A stretch of DNA of 64,000 bases from assembly GCA_002837415.1 (NCBI GenBank), contig PJCV01000004.1, positions 62,001 to 126,000 of the forward strand. Reading direction: 5' to 3'. The position numbers were made by a program, and so were the translations under genes. Numbering within the stretch: position 1 is the stretch's first letter; every line of letters begins with the position of its first letter. Of this stretch, positions 43,713-51,283 are shown piece after piece. This DNA is from Actinomycetales bacterium SN12 (lineage in GTDB: Bacteria; Actinomycetota; Actinomycetes; Actinomycetales; Microbacteriaceae). Below the pieces are notes generated by a model. That model did not search any database. It was not told the DNA's origin and saw only the letters and a list, made by a program, of their open reading frames with translations.

Positions 43713-43803
43713 ACCGGCATCCTGCCACCGGATGCCGGTGCCGCGGCCGACGTGAGACCAGGTCTCGCCGGAAACCACGTTTCGCGCGAGAAACCACTTC
43801 CTG

Positions 43804-43857
43804 CGTGAGAAACCGCGCGCCGGCTGGTTTCCCGTGCTGAAAGTGGTTTCTCGGCGA
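43804..43857 (+). repeat. 54-bp dispersed GTGGTTTCTC repeat, copy B
   Basis: It matches the reverse complement of 2037-2090 at the same length. A third partial unit (GAGAAACCACTTCC) directly precedes it at about 43788-43801. It lies between two genes on the minus strand. Confidence 0.78.
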
Positions 43858-43882
43858 CTCGGCGTCACGCGCGGCGCGCCCG

Positions 43883-46423
43883 TCAGCGCGCCAGGGCGGC
43901 CGCCAGGTACGGAGCCGTGCGGCTGCCGGATGCCCGGGCGACGGCATCCGGAGTTCCGGTCGCGACGATCCGCCCGCCCGCGTCTCCACCCGACGGACCG
44001 AGGTCGATGACCCAGTCCGCGTCGGCGACGACGTCCATGTCGTGCTCGACGACGACCACCGTGTCACCCGCGTCGACGAGCGCGTGCAGCTGCGCGAGCA
44101 GCCGGCGCACGTCGGCGGGGTGCAGCCCGGTGGTCGGCTCATCGAGCAGGTACAGCGTGTGTCCGCGGCGCACCCGCTGCAGCTCGGTGGCGAGCTTGAT
44201 GCGCTGCGCCTCGCCGCCGGACAGCTCGGTCGCCGGCTGACCGAGGCGCAGGTATCCCAGTCCCACGTCGAGTAGCGAACGCAGGCTGCGAGCAGCGGCG
44301 GGGATCTCGGCGAGCACCTCGGATGCCTGCGCGACGGTGAGCGCGAGCACGTCGGCGATGGAGTGCCCGTGCCAGCGCACCTCGAGCGTCTCGTCGTTGT
44401 ACCGGGCGCCGTGGCAGGTAGGGCAGCGCCCGTAGCTGCCGGGCAGGAACAGCAGCTCGACGGAGATGAAGCCCTCGCCCTGACAGGTCTCGCACCGACC
44501 GCCGGGCACGTTGAACGAGAAGCGACCGGCGCTGTAGCCGCGCTCGCGGGCAAGATCGGTGCGCGCGAACGCGGTGCGCACCGCGTCGAACAGGCCGGTG
44601 TAGGTCGCGAGGTTCGAGCGCGGGGTGCGGCCGATCGGCTTCTGGTCCACGCGCACGAGCCGGTCGACGAGCTCCAGTCCCTCGGTGCGCCCCACGCTGA
44701 GCACGTCGGCATCGGACGGCGCCGTCGCCTCGGCGATCCCCGGCTCATCGGGGTCGGTCTCGTCTTCTGCGGAGTCGCCGGCATCGGCATCCGGATGCAG
44801 GTGATCGCGCACCACCTCGTGCAGCACCCGGCTGACGAGGGTCGACTTGCCCGAGCCCGAGACGCCGGTCACGGCGACGAGCGTCTGCAGCGGGATTGTC
44901 ACGTCGATGTCGACGAGGTTGTGCAGCCGGATGCCGTCGACCCGCAGCCACCCGGCCGCTTCGCGGCGCTCGCGCGCGGCGGTGTGCTCGCCGTGCGCGT
45001 CGGGGAAGAGGAAGGGGCGGGTGAGGCTGGCATCCACCTTCGCCAGGCCGTCGACGGGACCGCTGTAGAGCACCTCGCCGCCGCCTTCGCCGGCGGCGGG
45101 GCCGACGTCGATGATCCAGTCGGCCTGGCGGACGACGTCCATGTTGTGCTCGACGACGAACACGGAGTTGCCCGAGCGCTTGAGCTGCTCCAGCACCTCG
45201 AGCAGCGGCTCGGCGTCGGCGGGATGGAGCCCTGCGGAGGGTTCGTCGAGCACGTAGACGACGCCGAAGAGTCCCGAGCGCAGCTGGGTGGCCAGGCGCA
45301 GGCGCTGCATCTCGCCGGGGGAGAGGGTGGTGGTCACGCGGCCGAGGCCGAGGTAGCCGAGGCCGAGGTCGCCGAGCACGCCGATGCGCGCACGCAGGTC
45401 GGCGGCGATCGCGACGGCGACCTCGGTGCGCTCGCCGCTGGCCGCGGTCGGCAGGGCGGGGCCGGGGTCAGTGATCTCGGTGGTGAGGCGCAGCACGTCG
45501 GCGAGCTCGGTCATCGGCAGGGCGTTCAGCTCGGCGATCGAGCGCCCCGCGAAGGTGACCGCGAGCGCTTCGCGGCGCAGCCCGGTGCCGTGGCAGAGCG
45601 GGCACGGGCCGGAGCGCATGAAGCGCAGCACCTTGGCGCGCATCATCGCGCTCTGCGAGTCGGCGAGGGTGTGGAAGACGTACTTCTTCGCGCTCCAGAA
45701 GCGTCCGTTGTAGGGCTTCTCGATGCGGTCGCGCTGCGGGATGATCTGCACGACCGGCTGCTCGTCGGTGAACAGCAGCCAGTCGCGGTCGGCCTGCGGC
45801 AGGTCGCGCCAGGGGCGATCCACGTCGTAGCCGAGGGTGATGGCGATGTCGCGCAGGTTCTTGCCCTGCCAAGCGCCCGGCCAGGCGGCGATCGCTCCGT
45901 CCCGGATGCTGAGCGAGGGGTCGGGCACGAGCGATTCCTCGGTGACGTCGTGCACGACGCCCACGCCGTGGCAGCGCGGGCAGGCGCCGGCGGCCGTGTT
46001 GGGTGAGAAGGCGTCGGAGTCGAGGCGTTCGGTGACGCCGTCGGGGTAGGTGCCGGCGCGCGAGAACAGCATGCGCAGCGAGTTAGACAGCGTGGTGACC
46101 GTGCCGACGCTGGAGCGCGAGCTGGGTGCGCCGCGCCGCTGCTGCAGCGCGACCGCGGGCGGCAGGCCGGTGATCGAGTCGACGTGCGGATCGTGCCCCT
46201 GCTGGATCAGGCGGCGCGCGTACGGGGCGACGGATTCGAGGTAGCGGCGCTGCGCCTCGGTGAAGATCGTGCCGAAGGCGAGTGACGATTTGCCGGAGCC
46301 GGAGACGCCGGTGAAGGCGACGATGCGGTCGCGTGGCATGTCGACGTCGACGCCGCGGAGATTGTTCTCGTGGGCGCCGCGGACGCGGACGAAGGGATCG
46401 GCGGCCGGTGGGGTCTCGAGCAT
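43883..46423 (-). CDS. UvrA-like ABC ATPase (UvrA paralogue, class II/III)
   Basis: This 846-aa duplicated ABC ATPase has two Walker A motifs (GVSGSGKSSLAF near 39 and GVSGSGKSTLV near 540), two signature/Walker B sets (LSPGEMQRLRL, LSGGEAQRIKL; VLDEPSAGLHP, LLDEPTTGLHP), and CxxC zinc modules (CPRCHG, CPLCHG, CETCQG, CPTCHG). It is shorter than the 950-aa repair UvrA. Such paralogues are linked to drug or damage tolerance rather than core excision repair. Residues 575-600 carry an unusual acidic insertion (DADAGDSAEDETDPDEPG). Confidence 0.9.
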   Translation of the reverse strand: MLETPPAADPFVRVRGAHENNLRGVDVDMPRDRIVAFTGVSGSGKSSLAFGTIFTEAQRRYLESVAPYARRLIQQGHDPHVDSITGLPPAVALQQRRGAPSSRSSVGTVTTLSNSLRMLFSRAGTYPDGVTERLDSDAFSPNTAAGACPRCHGVGVVHDVTEESLVPDPSLSIRDGAIAAWPGAWQGKNLRDIAITLGYDVDRPWRDLPQADRDWLLFTDEQPVVQIIPQRDRIEKPYNGRFWSAKKYVFHTLADSQSAMMRAKVLRFMRSGPCPLCHGTGLRREALAVTFAGRSIAELNALPMTELADVLRLTTEITDPGPALPTAASGERTEVAVAIAADLRARIGVLGDLGLGYLGLGRVTTTLSPGEMQRLRLATQLRSGLFGVVYVLDEPSAGLHPADAEPLLEVLEQLKRSGNSVFVVEHNMDVVRQADWIIDVGPAAGEGGGEVLYSGPVDGLAKVDASLTRPFLFPDAHGEHTAARERREAAGWLRVDGIRLHNLVDIDVTIPLQTLVAVTGVSGSGKSTLVSRVLHEVVRDHLHPDADAGDSAEDETDPDEPGIAEATAPSDADVLSVGRTEGLELVDRLVRVDQKPIGRTPRSNLATYTGLFDAVRTAFARTDLARERGYSAGRFSFNVPGGRCETCQGEGFISVELLFLPGSYGRCPTCHGARYNDETLEVRWHGHSIADVLALTVAQASEVLAEIPAAARSLRSLLDVGLGYLRLGQPATELSGGEAQRIKLATELQRVRRGHTLYLLDEPTTGLHPADVRRLLAQLHALVDAGDTVVVVEHDMDVVADADWVIDLGPSGGDAGGRIVATGTPDAVARASGSRTAPYLAAALAR

Positions 46424-46466
46424 CCGGTCGAGTCTAGTGATCGAGGATCAGTGCGGCGTCGAGCCG

Positions 46467-47048
46467 TCAGAACGGGATGGTCAATGAGCAGTCGGCCGTG
46501 CGTGCGACGACCTTCTTGTCGATCAGCCGATCGATGACCGCGGGAGCGTCGATGGGCTCCGAGCCGTCTTCCATCGGCCCGTCGCGGTCAGGGTCGTAGC
46601 GGTAGGCCGCTTCCAGACGCGCGCGCGGCACCGGCCCGCCGAGTTCACGCGACAGGCGCACGAGGGTGCCGGCGACATCCCCTTCGTCCGGCGCCAAGCG
46701 CGTGAACTTCTGCAGCACGTCGCGCAGTTGGCCGACTGCGGCCGCCAGCGAAAGGAAAGCCTGGCCGGTCAGGATGGATGCCAGGCCGACCAGCAGCTGC
46801 CAGAGCGCGTCCTTCCCGAGCTCGGTGGTGTTGATGTGCCACCGCTCGTCGGGAGTGATGATCTCCACGACAGACGAGTCGCCGCGCGGGGATCTCGAAT
46901 CTGCTGTGATGCCCGCGACATGCAGCGCACGGGCTTCGGCGAACAGCGCCTCGACGTCATCGGGCGTGAGCCGGCTCGCCAGGTCTGGCTCGATGAGCTG
47001 CAGCGCGGCCGGCAGATCCCGCTTCGAGAAGCTGTTCACGAGCGACAC
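46467..47048 (-). CDS. Hypothetical protein
   Basis: I do not recognise this 193-aa protein. It is mostly helical with an amphipathic middle (LWQLLVGLASILTGQAFLSLAAAVGQLRDVL), and its C-terminal third resembles a small winged-helix unit (IDAPAVIDRLIDKKVVART). The GTG at 47048 is 10 bp after the stop of the pRiA4b ORF-3-like gene, so the two are probably cotranscribed; the longer open frame upstream overlaps that gene. Confidence 0.6.
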   Translation of the reverse strand: MSLVNSFSKRDLPAALQLIEPDLASRLTPDDVEALFAEARALHVAGITADSRSPRGDSSVVEIITPDERWHINTTELGKDALWQLLVGLASILTGQAFLSLAAAVGQLRDVLQKFTRLAPDEGDVAGTLVRLSRELGGPVPRARLEAAYRYDPDRDGPMEDGSEPIDAPAVIDRLIDKKVVARTADCSLTIPF

Positions 47049-47058
47049 TGTAGCGATC

Positions 47059-48429
47059 TCAGCGCAGCGCCGCCCGCGCGAACACCCGCAGGTCGTCGGC
47101 CGCGCTCGCCGGATGCTGGCGCTGCAGCGAGTCGCTGAGCAGGTCGAGCACCCGCTGCGGATGGAAAGTGGCATGCGCGATGTCGCGCTCGGTGAACGCC
47201 AGGCGGGTGGATGACTGCCAGCCGCACAGTTCCAGGCCGAACGCGATCGCGTGCCAGCGCTCGTCGTGTGCGGTTCCGTCGGCGACGGCGAGCAGCAGCA
47301 GGGCGGCCGCGTCGGACTCGGCGTCGCTGAGCTTGCGGTACACCCCGCGCGTGATCAGCTGCAGCTGGGTGCGGGCATCGCCGAGGGCCTTCTTCGCCGC
47401 AGAGCTGAGCAGCAGGCGCCCCTTCTGCACGCGCATCAGTCCCAGTCGCTGAGCGGCGCCGCGCAGCTCGGAGATCGGCGGGGTCAGCTCTTCCCGGTTC
47501 CCCGTGCCGATCCAGTCGTCGAACAGCCCGAGCTCGGTCATCCCGGCGAGGACGGTGGCGGGTGGCATCCATCCCGCTGCGGTGAGGGCGACGCCGTCGG
47601 GGCCGACGGCATCCATCAGCCACGTGAAGGGGCGCACGATGCGCGCCGCGGTTTCGTCGTCGAACTCGAGCGGCTCGAGCACGCCGGTGAGGTGCAGATG
47701 CTGGCGCAGCTCGGAGCGGATCGGCGAGGGCAGCTGCGCAGCGAGCTCGACGATGGGCGACTCGTCGCCGACGTCTCCCGGGCGGCGCAGCTCGTCGCTC
47801 TTCACCAGACCCGACATGTCGTACGGCGAGAGGCCGGATCCCTGCGGGTTGAACATCAGGTTCAGCTCGCTCTGCGCGCCGACCAGATCGAACGCGCCCG
47901 GCGAGAGCGGCGCCCACGGACCGACGGTCGCGCGGATCCATTCGGTGATCTCGTCATGCTCCGGATGCTGTGGATCGGCCAGCGCGGCGAGCTTCTCGGC
48001 GTATCCGTGCATGCCGCCGGCGTCTTCGAACGGCCCACGATTCGCGCCGTCCAGCAGCACCACGGGTGCGAGCAGTGGGGCATCCGGCTGGCGTTCGACG
48101 ACGTCGAGGCGGTGCACCCACCCGTCGCCGAAGTCGTACTCGTACCAGAGGGTGTCGAGGCTCGAGAGCACCTGGCCGACGGTGGCCGCGTCTTCGGACA
48201 GCGCGCTGTTGTCGTCCGCGAAGTCCGGCGACTCCCAGCGCCGCCCCTGAGTGGACGGCTCATCCGGATCGGTGTCGGTGAACGCGTGCAGGTGCGATTC
48301 ACGCCAGCTCATGATCGTCTGCAGGGCGATGTGCAGCATGCGCAGCGGCATTTGCCCGTCGATGTCGAACTCGCGCCAGATCTCGGGTTCGCTGTCGACG
48401 AGAGCGACGCGGAGGCGGTACCGGGTCAT
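47059..48429 (-). CDS. pRiA4b ORF-3-like domain protein
   Basis: This 456-aa protein has an N-terminal domain first named from plasmid pRiA4b and also found in IS1096 TnpR-type passengers: YRLRVALVDSEPEIWREFDIDGQMPLRMLHIALQTIMSW with HLHAFT, then YEYDFGDGWVHRLDV and GANRGPFEDAGGMHGY, about residues 1-175. A long helical C-terminal region of unknown fold follows. No transposase is nearby. The function is unknown. Confidence 0.8.
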   Translation of the reverse strand: MTRYRLRVALVDSEPEIWREFDIDGQMPLRMLHIALQTIMSWRESHLHAFTDTDPDEPSTQGRRWESPDFADDNSALSEDAATVGQVLSSLDTLWYEYDFGDGWVHRLDVVERQPDAPLLAPVVLLDGANRGPFEDAGGMHGYAEKLAALADPQHPEHDEITEWIRATVGPWAPLSPGAFDLVGAQSELNLMFNPQGSGLSPYDMSGLVKSDELRRPGDVGDESPIVELAAQLPSPIRSELRQHLHLTGVLEPLEFDDETAARIVRPFTWLMDAVGPDGVALTAAGWMPPATVLAGMTELGLFDDWIGTGNREELTPPISELRGAAQRLGLMRVQKGRLLLSSAAKKALGDARTQLQLITRGVYRKLSDAESDAAALLLLAVADGTAHDERWHAIAFGLELCGWQSSTRLAFTERDIAHATFHPQRVLDLLSDSLQRQHPASAADDLRVFARAALR

Positions 48430-48523
48430 GGGGTCAGCGTACGGGTGGGGTCTGACATCGGCCCGAGTCCCGACCGCGCCCCGGTCGGCCTCGGCCCGGG
48501 GCTGTCGTTGTCTGAGCCAGGCC

Positions 48524-49528
48524 TCAGCGCGTGGGGGTTCCCGTCCGCGGCTCGGCAGGCTCGGAACCAGCGCGGGCGAGCGAGCGCTCGCGCCGCGTCT
48601 GCATGCGGTAGTCGAGTGCCACCGGCGACACGGGGCGGTCGACAGCGAAGGCGCCGGTGCGCACGATGTCGGCGCCCAGCTCGGTCAGCGCGTCGACGAT
48701 GCGATCGACGCGCTCCGGCGACGACTGCTCGCGCCGAGCGGTGTGGGCGCGTCGGAGCACGGCACCGATGGTGTGCACGTCGGCGATGAGCGTGCGGGTG
48801 TTGCCCTGTACGTCGACGCCCGGCGTGACGACAGTGGCATCCGGATGCGAATAGAAGACGCATGTGTCGATGAACGACAGCTCGCCCACGCGCTCAGACA
48901 GGTACGTGTGCAGCCGAGATGCTCCCACCCGCGCCTGCCGCACCGGCGCCGCCGGGCCCGCGTCGACGCGCAGGCCGATCGACGCGGGGTCGCGCTGGCG
49001 GAGGTGGACCGCGAAGGGCGGCGTGAGCTGCTTCTCGTCGAGCAGCGCCGCGAACTGAGCAGCGAGCTGCGATGGTTTCGTGCCGTCGAAGACCAGACCG
49101 TTCCAGTACTTGCTGTCGATGACGAGCGTCGTGTTGTCGGTGACCACGACGTGATCGATCTGCGCGCAGAACGACCGCTTGTCCGACACCACGGCGAAGA
49201 CGACGTTCGTCGCGATGATCGCGTTGAGCGATGCCGCTTCGCAGGCCTTCACCAGCGCTTCGCGCGAGTTGAGCTCCCACCGCATGCCACGCGCCGCCAG
49301 ATGAAGCGCGCTGTCACGAAGCGCATCACTCGCCGCCTGCCCCGCGCGCATGGCCATCACCTGCTGATCATGAGCCGCGGCGGCTCCGGCCAGATGCTGC
49401 GCATGCACCAGCGCATCCTGCTGGCGTCGCGCCTGCCAGCTGCGACGCTGCCGGCGATGCACGAGCAGCACCAGAACCAGCAGCAGAATGAGCACCAGCA
49501 CCGCGCCGTACATCGTCGTCATGTCCAC
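48524..49528 (-). CDS. Membrane-anchored NERD (nuclease-related) domain protein
   Basis: This 334-aa protein has an N-terminal transmembrane helix (MYGAVLVLILLLVLVLLVH), a helical linker, then a NERD domain with the nuclease-like core QIDHVVVTDNTTLVIDSKYW (about 123-142), where D125, D137 and K139 match a PD-(D/E)XK-type site. GTG 49528 is the longest start and ATG 49522 the alternative. DNA-processing activity is inferred from the fold. Confidence 0.8.
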   Translation of the reverse strand: MDMTTMYGAVLVLILLLVLVLLVHRRQRRSWQARRQQDALVHAQHLAGAAAAHDQQVMAMRAGQAASDALRDSALHLAARGMRWELNSREALVKACEAASLNAIIATNVVFAVVSDKRSFCAQIDHVVVTDNTTLVIDSKYWNGLVFDGTKPSQLAAQFAALLDEKQLTPPFAVHLRQRDPASIGLRVDAGPAAPVRQARVGASRLHTYLSERVGELSFIDTCVFYSHPDATVVTPGVDVQGNTRTLIADVHTIGAVLRRAHTARREQSSPERVDRIVDALTELGADIVRTGAFAVDRPVSPVALDYRMQTRRERSLARAGSEPAEPRTGTPTR

Positions 49529-49669
49529 GGTCTGAGTAAAGCAGCAATCGCCGACGTCCCGCGGCCGACCGGAACGATTCGCGGTCTAGACGCTTACGAT
49601 GTCTGCGGCGGTTTTCCGGAACGCGCCAGGGTCGGGATCGTCTCGGCCGGCTCGTCACGAAGGATGCCC

Positions 49670-50914
49670 ATGAAGCTCTTCCGTCTTCCGCTGCTCACCT
49701 GGATCGTCATCGCGATCGTGCTCGGCGTGCTCGTCGGGCCGTTCATGCCCGTGTGGCTGGGCAACGCGTTCCTCACCTACAACTCGATCTTCTCTGGCCT
49801 GCTCGGCTTCGCCGTGCCGCTCATCATCTTCGGCCTGGTGACGCCGGCGATCGCCGAGCTGGGTCGCGGCGCGGGCAAGTGGCTGGGTCTTACCGCGGGC
49901 ATCGCCTACGCCTCGACGGTGCTCGCCGGCCTGCTCGCGTACTTCGTCAGCCGCTGGCTGTTCACCGAATCGCTCAGCGGAACCGACTCGGTCATCTTCG
50001 ACGAGAAGTCGTCGGCGTTCACTCCCTACTTCTCGGTTGTCGGCGAGGCGAGCGGTGGGGCGACCGAGATCGTGCTCGCACCGGTGATCGACGTGATGTC
50101 GGCGCTGGTGCTCGCGTTCGTCGTCGGCATCGGACTCACCGCGATGCGGGGCGGGGTGGTGCTGCAGGGCGCGATCGAGTTCCGCACGATCGTCGAGGGG
50201 CTGATCCGCCGCATCATCGTGCCGGCGCTGCCGATCTACATCTTCGGCATCTTCATGGAGCTGTCGAACAGCGGCTCGGCGGTCGCCGTGATCGGCAAGT
50301 TCCTGCTCGTGGTGATCGTGTCGTTCGCGCTCACCCTGGTCGTGCTTCTGCTGCAGTACTCCGCGGCGGGTGCGATCGCGCGGGTCAACCCGTTGAAGGC
50401 CCTGTGGGGCATGCGCGACGCGTACCTCACGGCGCTCGGAACGTCGTCGTCGGCGGCGACGATCCCGGTGACGCTCGCGTCGGCGAAGCGGAACGGGGTG
50501 ACGGATGCTGTGGCCGGCTTCGTCATTCCCCTGTGCGCGACCATCCACCTGTCGGGCTCGATGGTGAAGATCACGTGCTTCTCGATCGCGGTGCTGCTGC
50601 TCTCTGACGGCGACGTGAGCCTCGGCTCGTACCTGCCGTTCATCTTCATGCTCGCGGTGATGATGATCGCCGCGCCCGGTGTTCCCGGCGGGGCGATCGC
50701 GGCCGCTGCCGGTCTGCTCGTGCAGATGCTCGGCTTCGGCGAGGCCGAGGTGGGCCTGATGTTCGCGGCCTACATCGCCCTCGACAGCTTCGGCACCGCG
50801 ACCAACGTCACCGGCGACGGCGCGATCGCGCTGATCGTGAACAAGCTCTCGCGGGGCCGCCTCGGCGCGGGCTCCCCGGTCGTTGAGCGAGCGCAGCGAG
50901 TCGAAACGCCCTGA
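49670..50914 (+). CDS. Dicarboxylate/amino acid:cation symporter (DAACS family)
   Basis: This 414-aa sodium- or proton-coupled symporter has eight helices and two re-entrant loops. TALGTSSSAATIPVTLA is the serine-rich HP1 motif, and AAPGVPGGAIAAAAGLL with DSFGTATNVTGDGAIALIV marks HP2 and the substrate/cation site. ATG 49670 was chosen because AAGG lies six bases upstream. The last residues (VVERAQRVETP) come from a dispersed GAGCGAGCG-type repeat that contains the stop. Confidence 0.87.
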   Translation: MKLFRLPLLTWIVIAIVLGVLVGPFMPVWLGNAFLTYNSIFSGLLGFAVPLIIFGLVTPAIAELGRGAGKWLGLTAGIAYASTVLAGLLAYFVSRWLFTESLSGTDSVIFDEKSSAFTPYFSVVGEASGGATEIVLAPVIDVMSALVLAFVVGIGLTAMRGGVVLQGAIEFRTIVEGLIRRIIVPALPIYIFGIFMELSNSGSAVAVIGKFLLVVIVSFALTLVVLLLQYSAAGAIARVNPLKALWGMRDAYLTALGTSSSAATIPVTLASAKRNGVTDAVAGFVIPLCATIHLSGSMVKITCFSIAVLLLSDGDVSLGSYLPFIFMLAVMMIAAPGVPGGAIAAAAGLLVQMLGFGEAEVGLMFAAYIALDSFGTATNVTGDGAIALIVNKLSRGRLGAGSPVVERAQRVETP

Positions 50915-50934
50915 GCGAGCGAAGCGAGACGAAG
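50882..50934. repeat. GAGCGAGCG-type dispersed short repeats, tandem pair
   Basis: GTTGAGCGAGCGCAGCGAGTCGAAACG is followed at once by GAGCGAGCGAAGCGAGACGAA. The first copy overlaps the end of the symporter gene. Confidence 0.7.
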
Positions 50935-51003
50935 GGTCACAACCCACTCTCTGAACCGCACCCCCGGCCCGAGATGTCCTCACCCCCGCGTATCCTCATC
51001 CTC

Positions 51004-51048
51004 ATGCTCCGTCACTCCCGACGTCTCCGAGAGAAGCCGCACCCGTAA
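51004..51048 (+). CDS. Leaderless 14-aa leader peptide
   Basis: The frame MLRHSRRLREKPHP starts 7 nt after a -10-like TATCCT (50991-50996), so translation would begin at the first base of the mRNA. Its stop codon TAA lies in the loop of the hairpin at 51029-51068. The arrangement resembles translation-coupled attenuators of actinomycetes. Confidence 0.5.
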   Translation: MLRHSRRLREKPHP

Positions 51049-51068
51049 CGCGGGCTGCGGCGCCTCTC
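51029..51068 (+). promoter_or_regulatory. Attenuator-like hairpin overlapping the leader peptide
   Basis: GAGAGAAGCCGCACCCG pairs with CGGGCTGCGGCGCCTCTC across the loop TAACG, with small bulges, and the right arm is followed by TT. A ribosome on the leader would cover the left arm and change folding. Confidence 0.5.
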
Positions 51069-51100
51069 TTGTCATCGTTCATTCACGACAGGAGACCGTC

Positions 51101-51244
51101 ATGCCCGAAACCGACTGGACCAACCACGAGCTGCGCGCTTTTCTTACCGCGCTGCGCGCCGCCGGCATCTTTCGCGTAAGCGACGACGAGGAAGGGGCGA
51201 TTTGGCGTGAAGCTGCCGTGACCATGCGAGATACGCTGGCGTGA
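51101..51244 (+). CDS. Small hypothetical protein (47 aa)
   Basis: This short frame starts MPETDWTNHELRAFLTALRA, is acidic, and has a good ACAGGAGACCGTC site upstream. It lies between the attenuator and the first defence gene at the point where base composition drops. It could be a real small protein or the remaining front end of a gene cut off by island insertion. I do not recognise it. Confidence 0.45.
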   Translation: MPETDWTNHELRAFLTALRAAGIFRVSDDEEGAIWREAAVTMRDTLA

Positions 51245-51283
51245 GTCTGGATCGGTTAACTGTCTCTTATCGAGGGGTGCTTG

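Noticed and set aside
47059..48429. Insertion sequence suggested by the pRiA4b ORF-3/IS1096-type domain
   Set aside because: No transposase, terminal inverted repeats or target duplication were found, and base composition matches the host.
48251..49669. N-terminal extension of the symporter frame over the NERD gene
   Set aside because: The region is antisense to the NERD protein; the transporter begins at 49670 with a hydrophobic N-terminus and AAGG upstream.
50940..51283. Integration site for the island
   Set aside because: I looked for a tRNA 3' end, an integrase and a direct repeat matching the right side near 62.55-62.65 kb and found none, so no att site is claimed.
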